Notes under the pieces: model-generated
Database searches by the model: none
The model's input: only the letters and a program-made list of their open reading frames with translations
What the model was told of the DNA's origin: nothing
In this document: positions 23,295-28,920 of the stretch, in pieces
Layout of the letters: every line of letters begins with the position of its first letter
How positions within the stretch are numbered: position 1 is the first letter of the stretch
Assembly: GCA_910587695.1 (NCBI GenBank)
Contig: CAJUNC010000022.1
Coordinates: forward strand, 1-28,920
DNA length: 28,920 bases
Origin: an uncultured Lactobacillus sp.
GTDB taxonomy: Bacteria; Bacillota; Bacilli; Lactobacillales; Lactobacillaceae
Reading direction: 5' to 3'
Translations under genes and position numbers: made by a program

Positions 23295-24268
23295 ACCAAT
23301 CCACCTCCTGAAATATTGGTAAAGTAATTTTGTGATGCTAAATAGTTAAAAATATTTGGCAATGCATCTACTTGATTTAATAGAAACTGCAGATACAAAT
23401 TCTTTTGATAATCGCCTTCAATAAACCAACTATCAGGTATAGAATTTATCATAGTTGCCAAAGTTGAAGGTGTCAATAATTTAGTTGAACAGTAAATGTC
23501 GTTAAATGGATTTGCGGAAGATTTACAGTCAATAAGAGGGTCAAATAATTTGAATAATAAAGTTTCCTTCAAATCTCTATTGGCACCCAAGACATCAAGC
23601 GAAAATGCTAACCATGACTTATCAGAGAAGTTTCTTTTTTGTAATAAGTCCACTTTTTTAAATCCTGCAATATAATCTCTTGATTTCCAATATGGACCAA
23701 AAAAACAATATCCAAAATCTATTGATAATACAATTTTACCGTTATTAGATCTATGCAACAGTATGTTTCCGGGATTTTGATACCTATCAACATTAGCTGT
23801 TAAAAAATCAAAGTACATAATCTTAGGTATATCTGACTTATTACTAATTTGAGACACGAAATTATTCAACCTTCTTATTGCCCCAGGTACTTTAAAACTC
23901 AATTCGTTTAGAATTAAATTTAGCTCTTGAGTTAATAAATTATCTACGGATTTAACTCCTAAATAGATTCCAGGTTTCACAATATTAGTTGAAAAACGTA
24001 AATCAGGAAAATCAGATAAATCTTCATCAGTGATTTCAATAAAAGCGAAATCCGGCGTGGGAACATTCAATATTTTAGCTAATTTATAGCAAATGGCTTC
24101 CTGTGCTAAAGAAGCATCAAGCGAAATTAGTTGCTCGCCAAATTTTCCTAAATTTCCCTTTAAAAAGTATTTATTACCGTCATCAGCTAAAATTATTGAT
24201 GGTTTAGTTACGCCGGGACCATTATTTCTAGCATTTAAAAAAGCCTCTACTTGTAATGTTTCTACCAA
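23264..24268 (-). CDS. HipA-like kinase (HipA_2 type)
   Basis: 334 residues. The kinase-like core shows a KYFLKG nucleotide-binding strand (K33/K37), the catalytic loop D154-FLTANVDRYQNPGN-168 (family pattern NxDRxxxNxGN) and the metal-binding DFG at 184-186 (SIDFGYCF). These residues are intact, so protein or tRNA-synthetase phosphorylation of the HipA kind is possible. It lacks the separate HipB HTH antitoxin of classical hipBA; its coupled partner is the DUF3037 gene. TTG 24268 is the best in-frame start (AAAGGATGATG lies upstream), but this is not certain. It lies directly behind cI in the lysogenic direction and is more AT-rich than the host genes. Confidence 0.8.
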   Translation of the reverse strand: MVETLQVEAFLNARNNGPGVTKPSIILADDGNKYFLKGNLGKFGEQLISLDASLAQEAICYKLAKILNVPTPDFAFIEITDEDLSDFPDLRFSTNIVKPGIYLGVKSVDNLLTQELNLILNELSFKVPGAIRRLNNFVSQISNKSDIPKIMYFDFLTANVDRYQNPGNILLHRSNNGKIVLSIDFGYCFFGPYWKSRDYIAGFKKVDLLQKRNFSDKSWLAFSLDVLGANRDLKETLLFKLFDPLIDCKSSANPFNDIYCSTKLLTPSTLATMINSIPDSWFIEGDYQKNLYLQFLLNQVDALPNIFNYLASQNYFTNISGGGLVWEDKNILSQ

Positions 24269-24328
24269 TGAATTTCATCATCCTTTCAATAGGGAACGTT
24301 TACTATTTTAAATTTCTATTCAATATTT

Positions 24329-25111
24329 TTACACAATAACGACACCACGCACATAAAAGGCGTCATTTTCTGTAACTATCTTATCTTCATATTTTTTATT
24401 GAGTGACACTAGGCGTAACTCATCATGCTTGACAACCAATTTTTTGACATAGGCTTCACCATTTAAATCGGCAACTACTATCCTATTAGACAAGTCAAAT
24501 AAGCTTTCGTTAGTCACTTCGATCACAAATATAATTTGACCGTCAGCAAAGAGCGGCTCCATTGAGTTACCATTGATTTTAAGAGCATAGTCATACTTGT
24601 CTGGAGTATTATCCACTAAAATCTCTTCTGGTTTCCAATCTTGCAGATATTCACCAGTGCCAGCAGATACATAGCCTAGTAATTCAACAGGGTACTCTGT
24701 TTGGTAGTAATCTTTAGCTTCTTTTATAGATATAACTTTTTTGTTTTTTTCTTGCAGTTGCTCTTTGAGTTGATTTGATGAGTAGGCTACTACATTTTGT
24801 TGGCGATTTTTTTGAAGTTTTGAAAAATTAGATAATAAGTGGAATTCAAGCCCATCATCAGAAGCGTCGTCTTTATTCTTGAATCTAAGATCGATGTCAG
24901 ATTTTAAAACTCCAAAATAATCAGCAATTTTTTGAAGATTTCCCATAGTAGGAAGTGATGTCCCTTTTACATATCCAGTTATAGTGCTTTTAGGGATATT
25001 TAAATCTCTATGTACATCTACCTGTTTTTTATTATGCAAAGAAAGCAATTCATTAAATCTTGCCGAAAAGAATTGTTTATTTTCTTTATCTTGTGGACTT
25101 TTTCTAGCCAT
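24329..25111 (-). CDS. CI-like phage repressor with S24 autoprotease domain
   Basis: 260 residues. The N-terminal HTH (about residues 14-75: FNELLSLHNKKQVDVHRDL, then PKSTITGYVKG) is followed by a linker and a LexA/CI-type S24 peptidase domain. The self-cleavage site is probably A150-G151 in GYVSAGTGEY, with catalytic S183 (NGNSMEP) and K223 or K224 (AYVKKLVV). It should hold lysogeny by repressing the rightward promoter and be inactivated by RecA-stimulated cleavage after DNA damage. AAGGCGGTG lies upstream of the ATG. It is divergent from the early genes. Confidence 0.93.
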   Translation of the reverse strand: MARKSPQDKENKQFFSARFNELLSLHNKKQVDVHRDLNIPKSTITGYVKGTSLPTMGNLQKIADYFGVLKSDIDLRFKNKDDASDDGLEFHLLSNFSKLQKNRQQNVVAYSSNQLKEQLQEKNKKVISIKEAKDYYQTEYPVELLGYVSAGTGEYLQDWKPEEILVDNTPDKYDYALKINGNSMEPLFADGQIIFVIEVTNESLFDLSNRIVVADLNGEAYVKKLVVKHDELRLVSLNKKYEDKIVTENDAFYVRGVVIV

Positions 25112-25133
25112 AAACTCACCGCCTTTATAAGTT

Positions 25134-25231
25134 ATTATATAGGAAATGTAGTTGTTTTTCTATATAAGTACGAAAAAAAACGACTTTTTTTATAAAAATT
25201 ACTTTACAAAGTACGAAAATAATCGTATTAT
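25134..25231. promoter_or_regulatory. cI/cro divergent promoters and operators
   Basis: Rightward promoter: TTTACA (25203-25208), exactly 17 bases, then TATTAT (25226-25231). The operator TACGAAAATAATCGTA (25212-25227) fills the spacer, so a bound repressor would block polymerase. A second, partial site, AAGTACGA at 25166-25173 with ACTT at 25183-25186, lies nearer cI. The leftward promoter has TATAAT on the - strand (25134-25139) with a weak -35. A related TACGA...AGTAC motif recurs at 25829-25845, at the 3' end of cro. Confidence 0.75.
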
Positions 25232-25234
25232 ATA

Positions 25235-25262
25235 TTTGTAAGGTTGATACAGACCTTACAAA
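25235..25262 (+). repeat. Inverted repeat at the 5' end of the early transcript
   Basis: TTTGTAAGG (25235-25243) and CCTTACAAA (25254-25262) are perfect 9-base inverted repeats. They start where transcription from the rightward promoter should begin (about 25238), so the early mRNA would carry a 5'-terminal hairpin just ahead of the first ribosome binding site. Confidence 0.6.
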
Positions 25263-25281
25263 TGAACGAAAGGAGTAAGTT

Positions 25282-25389
25282 ATGAGAAATGTACAAAAAA
25301 AGAAGAACCCCCTGAAAGAGTTCTTCTTCGAAATCAAAGTGAAATTCTTGACCTTCGAGTTTCACGTAAAATTCAGCGGTAAACGCTGA
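25282..25389 (+). CDS. 35-residue basic leader protein
   Basis: MRNVQKKKNPLKEFFFEIKV and onward to FSGKR, 35 residues, with a good AAAGGAG 6 bases ahead of its ATG. It alternates basic and aromatic residues (FFFEIKVKFLTFEFHVKF), suggesting a small beta-hairpin or membrane-surface peptide. It is the first translated frame of the early operon. No known family recognised. Its good ribosome binding site right behind the promoter supports translation. Confidence 0.5.
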   Translation: MRNVQKKKNPLKEFFFEIKVKFLTFEFHVKFSGKR

Positions 25390-25396
25390 TAGATAA

Positions 25397-25432
25397 AACT
25401 AAAGAAAGGGGGTGACCCCTAACTTTAGAGTA
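25397..25432 (+). repeat. Nested hairpin after the leader ORF
   Basis: ACTAAAG and CTTTAG flank an inner GGGG-TGA-CCCC stem. The result is a compact hairpin in the early mRNA with an AAAGGGGG Shine-Dalgarno-like stretch inside its left arm. It could mask translation or act as a weak pause; the tail is not T-rich enough for a strong terminator. Confidence 0.4.
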
Positions 25433-25457
25433 CATTTTATCATAGTTAACAAAACAA

Positions 25458-25607
25458 ATGAAACTAAAAAAGCTATTATTTGGAAAATACGAATATCATA
25501 AAACATCTAACGATGAAAAATTGGACGTTCGTATTAACTTAAGATTTGGTATTTTACCAGCAATAATAGTAATCGGTTTAATTTTTTGGCTGATTTGGCT
25601 ATTTTAA
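25458..25607 (+). CDS. 49-residue single-span membrane protein
   Basis: MKLKKLLFGKYEYHKTSNDE, then KLDVRINLRFG and a C-terminal membrane helix (ILPAIIVIGLIFWLIWLF). The charge pattern predicts N-in topology. There is no clear ribosome binding site, which lowers confidence. It lies between the leader ORF and cro in the early operon and is too short for family recognition. A membrane-acting phage early peptide is possible. Confidence 0.45.
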   Translation: MKLKKLLFGKYEYHKTSNDEKLDVRINLRFGILPAIIVIGLIFWLIWLF

Positions 25608-25633
25608 ACCAAAGAGAAAGAGAGATGATTATT

Positions 25634-25852
25634 ATGCCAAAAATAACTTTGGAAGCAGCAAGAGTTAATGCGATGATGACCCAAAAAGAAGCTGCTAAAA
25701 AATTGGGTGTTCATTTTCAAACATTAGCGAAATACGAAAATGATAGTAGTAATATTCCTTTCTCTCTATTAGAAAATGCAAGCGAGCTATATGGTATTCC
25801 GCTCTCTTTCATTTTTTTAGGGAAAAAGTACGAAAATATTAGTACTAAATAA
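25634..25852 (+). CDS. Cro-like HTH regulator
   Basis: 72 residues with one Xre-type HTH: AARVNAMMTQKEAAKKLGVH, then FQTLAKYENDSSNIPFSLLENASELYGI. Its size and place as the first HTH gene of the rightward operon, opposite cI, fit a Cro repressor. ATG 25634 is preferred (GAGAGATGAT precedes it); ATG 25625 is also in frame and possible. Confidence 0.8.
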   Translation: MPKITLEAARVNAMMTQKEAAKKLGVHFQTLAKYENDSSNIPFSLLENASELYGIPLSFIFLGKKYENISTK

Positions 25853-25867
25853 AGAGGAGGGACCAGA

Positions 25868-26869
25868 ATGAATGAACTAAAAATCTTCAACAACGGCAAC
25901 ATTGATTTGCCAGTCAGAGAAGTTAACGGTCAAATTGAATTTGATGCGGAAGTGAGTGCGATTGGTTTAGGAATTGCCGAACCTAAAAATGGAAAAATGT
26001 ACGTTAAGTGGAACAGAGTTAGAAAGTATCTTTCGACACAAGTGTCGAAAGGCGACTACATCAGCGAACCAGACTTCTACACGTTAGCAATCAAAGCGAA
26101 TAACCCAACCGCCGAAAAATTTCAATATTGGGTAACGCATGAAGTATTGCCAACAATTCGCAAACATGGTGCATATATGGCTGATGAAGTACTTGAACAG
26201 GCACTAGTAAACCCAGATACGATCATCAAGATTGTCGAAAAACTGAAAGAAGAAAAAGAAGCCAAGGAAATTGCAGAAAAAAGAGCTGAACAACTTCAAC
26301 CAGACGCAGATTATTGCAAGAACGTGCTTCGCAACCCGACGTTGATCTCATCAACTGAGATAGCCAAACGCTATGGTTGGGGCGCTGTGACACTGCACAA
26401 GAAACTTCATGAGCTAGGTGTTATGTACAAGCAAGGTAAGCAATGGATCTTATACGCTAAGTACTCGCGTTTAGGTTACGCCGATCGAGTGCGCTATGAA
26501 AAGGGCGCAGGGTTGCTTAAATGGACACCGAAAGGCGAGCGGTTCATCTATAACCTGCTGAAAGATGAAGGTATCGTACCGATCATCGAACGTCCGGCAT
26601 TCGAGGAACAGCTTGAGCTACAAGCACAGGTTGAATACAACGGACCGTATTACACAGCAAGTAGCATTGCATGGAATTTACACATGCCACACAAAGATAT
26701 CAGGTTGATTGGAAAAGTCGCAACTGAGCACAGATTAAAACCTGTGTTCGTTGATAGCAACAAATACTGTCGCATTGTGGTCGATGAATACGGACGTCAA
26801 AGCTTTGAATATACACAGCTAGGCGCCGAAACGATCGAGCAATTGCTTGAACTTGAAGGCTACATTTAA
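25868..26869 (+). CDS. Phage antirepressor: Bro-N plus KilAC, with C-terminal extension
   Basis: 333 residues. A Bro-N domain at about 1-105 (KIFNNGNIDLPVREVNGQIEF, then FQYWVTHEVLPTIRKHGAYM), a charged coiled linker (120-143), and a KilAC DNA-binding domain at about 145-240 (ISSTEIAKRYGWGAVTLHKKLHEL). About 85 further residues (YTASSIAWNLHMPHKDIRLIG and onward) are not part of the usual two-domain antirepressor and look like another small winged or helix-turn-helix fold. AGGAGG lies 7-8 bases before the ATG. Such proteins promote lytic growth by counteracting repressors. A perfect inverted repeat lies within the gene at 26031-26050. Confidence 0.88.
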   Translation: MNELKIFNNGNIDLPVREVNGQIEFDAEVSAIGLGIAEPKNGKMYVKWNRVRKYLSTQVSKGDYISEPDFYTLAIKANNPTAEKFQYWVTHEVLPTIRKHGAYMADEVLEQALVNPDTIIKIVEKLKEEKEAKEIAEKRAEQLQPDADYCKNVLRNPTLISSTEIAKRYGWGAVTLHKKLHELGVMYKQGKQWILYAKYSRLGYADRVRYEKGAGLLKWTPKGERFIYNLLKDEGIVPIIERPAFEEQLELQAQVEYNGPYYTASSIAWNLHMPHKDIRLIGKVATEHRLKPVFVDSNKYCRIVVDEYGRQSFEYTQLGAETIEQLLELEGYI

Positions 26870-26882
26870 GGAGGTGATCAAC

Positions 26883-27128
26883 ATGATGGCGAATGGGTGG
26901 AAAACGCCACAAGAGATCATGAATGACTACGGACTAGAAAAATCAGCGTTTGCAGAGCGTAAGCGTGACTGTGTTGCTAATCCTGAGTTCAGAGATGCGA
27001 TCGTTCAAGATGGTCGTAAGATGACATACATCATTGAAGAGCGCTGGCAAGCATACTTGAGATATCGATCAGAGCAATACCGAATTAGGACGCTAGATCC
27101 GCACATTAGGGAAGGTGCAATTAATTGA
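26883..27128 (+). CDS. Small early phage DNA-binding-like protein
   Basis: 81 residues starting MMANGWKTPQEIMNDYGLEK. An N-terminal HTH-like stretch is followed by NPEFRDAIVQDGRKMTYIIE and a basic C-terminus. The overall plan (short HTH, 'P.F' strand, aromatic C-terminal helix) recalls phage excisionase or DUF771-type proteins; this is a resemblance only. The longer frame from 26847 is rejected because AAGGAGGTGATC lies just ahead of ATG 26883. It follows the antirepressor by 13 bases. Confidence 0.6.
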   Translation: MMANGWKTPQEIMNDYGLEKSAFAERKRDCVANPEFRDAIVQDGRKMTYIIEERWQAYLRYRSEQYRIRTLDPHIREGAIN

Positions 27129-27145
27129 TATTGGAGGCTAAACAG

Positions 27146-27388
27146 ATGACAGCAGAAGAATTAGAACTAGGAGAGTGGGTCGCAAAACAAATTCGAGTGT
27201 GGAAGCAATTCACTCGTGAGATCACTGTAAGTCAAGCGATTGATTTTAATAAAACGTATGATCGTTATGGTATTACGCCACTTGTTGTCGATTCGTTAGA
27301 CGATGAACAGGAATGGCTATCAGAGATCATTTTAGGGGGTGATACAGATCAAGTTGTTAGTGTTGATCGCAGTGCTAATCGTGGTTGA
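27146..27388 (+). CDS. Hypothetical early phage protein
   Basis: 80 residues, acidic: MTAEELELGEWVAKQIRVWK and onward, with no membrane span and no recognised family. ATG 27146 is chosen because GGAGG (27133-27137) lies 8 bases upstream; the longer TTG-start reading (27125) overlaps the previous gene and has no ribosome binding site. Confidence 0.6.
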   Translation: MTAEELELGEWVAKQIRVWKQFTREITVSQAIDFNKTYDRYGITPLVVDSLDDEQEWLSEIILGGDTDQVVSVDRSANRG

Positions 27389-27415
27389 TGGAGGATGCGA
27401 ATTATTAAAAACGAA

Positions 27416-27724
27416 ATGGAGATGAAGGAAGTGAAAGAAGGGACCAAAAAATACAGAGATCCTTTTGAAGGAATGAGCTTCAAAGGAGATCCTGTATCAA
27501 AAGAAGAATACTTAGCTGCCTACGAAAGCTATGTTAATCGCTGTTCTAGTAGTGCTGAGCTAGTAGACGGAGTAACAGTTATTTCATTTGACAAAAAGAA
27601 GGTTCTGCTGGATGGAAAAGAAGTGAAAGGAATTACTGATATTGAAATAAAAAAACACGCCAGCAATATTGCTGACGTAACAATGAAGTTAAAAGCCAAC
27701 ATCAAAGGCCTAGATGTTGATTGA
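27416..27724 (+). CDS. Hypothetical early phage protein
   Basis: 102 residues from ATG 27416. A lysine/glutamate-rich N-terminal third is followed by a beta-rich part (GVTVISFDKKKVLLDGKEVK) and a C-terminal strand (VTMKLKANIKGL). No family recognised. The start is uncertain: ATG 27395 has GGAGG directly against it with no spacer, and ATG 27422 is also possible. Its 3' end overlaps the convergent DUF2513 gene by 23 bases. A perfect palindrome, CAGCAATATTGCTG, lies within it at 27661-27674. Confidence 0.55.
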   Translation: MEMKEVKEGTKKYRDPFEGMSFKGDPVSKEEYLAAYESYVNRCSSSAELVDGVTVISFDKKKVLLDGKEVKGITDIEIKKHASNIADVTMKLKANIKGLDVD

Positions 27725-28082
27725 TGGCTGTCGAGATAACATTAGTTGCTATTGAGGCTAAAGCATTCAATGATGTTGAGCCTACTTTGCTAGCTATGGC
27801 TTTTGTCTTAGACCAATTTTTATCTTCACGAATATCTGCTAAGAATTTATGGCCTTCTGGTGAAAGGTCTTGAATTAAAAAATCGCCACCAAGACAAAAA
27901 GTTACCCCTAGCAATAAACCGGCTTCATCAGCTTGCCGAATATGATATGCAATAGTATTCATATTATATTTTTGAACAATGCCAGATTCAATAAAATCTC
28001 CAGTAGTAGCTACTTTTGAGAAGTCGGTGTTATCTTCAACGACAACTAATATATCTCTGATACAGTCAGGGTCTAACCGCAT
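27702..28082 (-). CDS. DUF2513 family protein
   Basis: 126 residues matching the DUF2513 pattern: MRLDPDCIRDILVVVEDN at the start, YNMNTIAYHIRQADEAGLLL, the SPEGHKFLADIR motif, then NWSKTKAIASKVGSTSLNAL and a hydrophobic C-terminal helix. It resembles a winged helix with a C-terminal tail. ATG 28082 is chosen because AAAGGAGG lies 7-8 bases upstream; the longer start overlaps that site. It is the only leftward gene within the rightward early block and has its own promoter, so it can be expressed in the lysogen. Function unknown; DUF2513 is common in mobile elements and phages. Confidence 0.85.
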   Translation of the reverse strand: MRLDPDCIRDILVVVEDNTDFSKVATTGDFIESGIVQKYNMNTIAYHIRQADEAGLLLGVTFCLGGDFLIQDLSPEGHKFLADIREDKNWSKTKAIASKVGSTSLNALASIATNVISTAINQHLGL

Positions 28083-28114
28083 AAAATTCACCTCCTTTCA
28101 CAGGAGATGACTAA

Positions 28115-28123
28115 ATTATAGCA
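28115..28123 (-). promoter_or_regulatory. Extended -10 promoter for the DUF2513 gene
   Basis: On the - strand TGCTATAAT (28123-28115) is an extended -10 element about 33 bases ahead of the start at 28082. No good -35 is seen, as expected for the extended type. Confidence 0.5.
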
Positions 28124-28140
28124 GAAAGGAAGTGATATGA

Positions 28141-28311
28141 ATGACATTCGAAGAAAACAAAGGAGCGATCGCACTATTCTTGCTAATGGGAGTTGCGATC
28201 GGTGCGTGGTCTCCGACGGTGACGCTAGTAGTGCTAGCCTTAAGCTTGCTGGTTATCACGTACAGTGGCTGGAAACGCGAGCCATGGCTTGATCACTTTT
28301 TCGAGCCATGA
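28141..28311 (+). CDS. 56-residue membrane protein
   Basis: MTFEENKGAIALFLLMGVAI and onward: two hydrophobic helices joined by GAWSPT, then a charged tail ending KREPWLDHFFEP. AAAGGAAGTGAT precedes the ATG. An ATG four bases earlier opens a different, hydrophilic frame; the membrane frame is more protein-like. It is divergent from the DUF2513 gene, with only 58 bases between start codons. Family not recognised. Confidence 0.55.
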   Translation: MTFEENKGAIALFLLMGVAIGAWSPTVTLVVLALSLLVITYSGWKREPWLDHFFEP

Positions 28312-28317
28312 AAAAAG

Positions 28318-28339
28318 GATCGCATGGCAGTGCGACCCT
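28318..28339 (-). terminator. Small hairpin after the membrane ORF
   Basis: GGATCGCA and TGCGACCC form an eight-base stem with one mismatch; an A tract lies on its left side, so read leftward it ends in T's. It could be a weak terminator or a pause in the early transcript. Confidence 0.35.
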
Positions 28340-28393
28340 GACAAAAAATATTTTTCAGTTAGATTATAACACGAAATTAAAGGAGTTTTCGGA

Positions 28394-28654
28394 ATGAATA
28401 ACGTAAATTCAAAAAAAGCAGTACACACGGTATCAGATGTGTTGGAAGAATTGGGTTTTAAAACTTATGTTGTAGCTATTAAGGAACCAAAAAAAGAAGA
28501 GGTTGATGCGGTAGTCAGTGGAGATACTGAAGCAGTAGCAAAGTTACTACTATCATTTTTTAACGCCGTACCGAAGCGAGTAGTGAAACAGATGCAACAA
28601 TACTTGCTCGAACGTATGGTAGAAGAGGGTTTAAGAAGGGAAAGCGATGAATAA
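28394..28654 (+). CDS. Hypothetical early phage protein
   Basis: 86 residues, MNNVNSKKAVHTVSDVLEEL and onward, largely helical with a positive C-terminal third (VPKRVVKQMQQYLLERMVEE). AAAGGAG lies 8 bases ahead of the ATG. No membrane span, no family recognised. Its TAA overlaps the next gene by one base, so the two form a translationally coupled pair. Confidence 0.65.
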   Translation: MNNVNSKKAVHTVSDVLEELGFKTYVVAIKEPKKEEVDAVVSGDTEAVAKLLLSFFNAVPKRVVKQMQQYLLERMVEEGLRRESDE

Positions 28655-28920
28655 TGAGATTTGATGAAATCGACGCAATCAAGACGCAAAAGGATCCAAA
28701 TAGTTGCTATCGGCTAGATGATGAACAGTTATACACGATCACAGAATGGGACGGTACAGACCTGTTACACAATACAAAAGATGGCGTTGTTGACTATGTA
28801 CGTGGTGAGCTTACAACTGTGCTATTTAAGATTAATAAAGCACAGACGGAAGATGATGACGAAGCAGCGTTTGAGGTAGCAAAAGAATATTTAGAACAAT
28901 TTTCAGCGATCGAGGAGGAA
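28654..28920 (+). CDS. Hypothetical early phage protein, cut by the window edge
   Basis: An open frame from ATG 28654 through at least 89 codons to the window end: MRFDEIDAIKTQKDPNSCYR, then DDEQLYTITEWDGTDLLHN and an acidic helical stretch. It overlaps the previous stop by one base. The 3' end is missing and no family is recognised. Confidence 0.6.
   Translation, partial: MRFDEIDAIKTQKDPNSCYRLDDEQLYTITEWDGTDLLHNTKDGVVDYVRGELTTVLFKINKAQTEDDDEAAFEVAKEYLEQFSAIEEE

Noticed and set aside
25407..25496. GTG-start 29-codon frame after the leader ORF
   Set aside because: Its start lies inside the nested hairpin and it overlaps the better membrane ORF at 25458.

Overview
The window looks like the chromosome of a low-GC Lactobacillaceae bacterium. 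The order rplU-prp-rpmA and pyrH-frr-uppS-cdsA-rseP-proS-polC, the Gram-positive PolC, the L27 N-terminal pro-sequence and the Eep-type RseP all fit Lactobacillales. The proteins feel closest to Ligilactobacillus or a neighbouring genus, but that genus call is an impression from reading, not a search.

Layout. (1) 1-4250: an AT-rich accessory island with an Mpi-type serine DNA invertase, decayed membrane-protein fragments, an intact HigB/HigA-like toxin-antitoxin pair, and degenerate copies of the same kinds of gene (a toxin remnant at 2406-2552 and an antitoxin pseudogene at 3851-4099). An ADP-ribosylglycohydrolase sits among them. (2) 4437-7103: a duplicated toxin cassette. Two paralogous small membrane-anchored proteins alternate with a truncated and a full-length lipase-type toxin. 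The full protein has an N-terminal alpha/beta-hydrolase and a C-terminal helical domain, the reverse-LXG layout of type VII-secreted lipases such as S. aureus TslA. (3) 7154-19919: core genes. A ribosomal cluster with an L21-type leader, rplU, the prp protease and rpmA comes first; Prp trims the L27 pro-sequence. A convergent cell-wall amidase follows, then a co-directional run for pyrimidine nucleotide supply, ribosome recycling, undecaprenyl and phospholipid precursors, intramembrane proteolysis, prolyl-tRNA and replication (pyrH to polC). (4) 19920-28920: the left end of a prophage inserted just after polC. Leftward genes are the integrase, a membrane protein, a DUF3037 protein, a HipA-like kinase and the CI repressor. 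Rightward early genes are a leader peptide-like ORF, a small membrane ORF, Cro, a KilAC antirepressor and small early proteins, interrupted by a leftward DUF2513 gene. The window ends inside the prophage, so attR is not visible.

How the parts work together. CI and Cro face each other across a region with a clear operator between the -35 and -10 of the rightward promoter. The kinase, DUF3037 and membrane-protein genes lie in the lysogenic direction between cI and int, the usual place for genes that protect the lysogen. This cassette and the lipase-toxin array are the two strongest candidates for under-described biology here.
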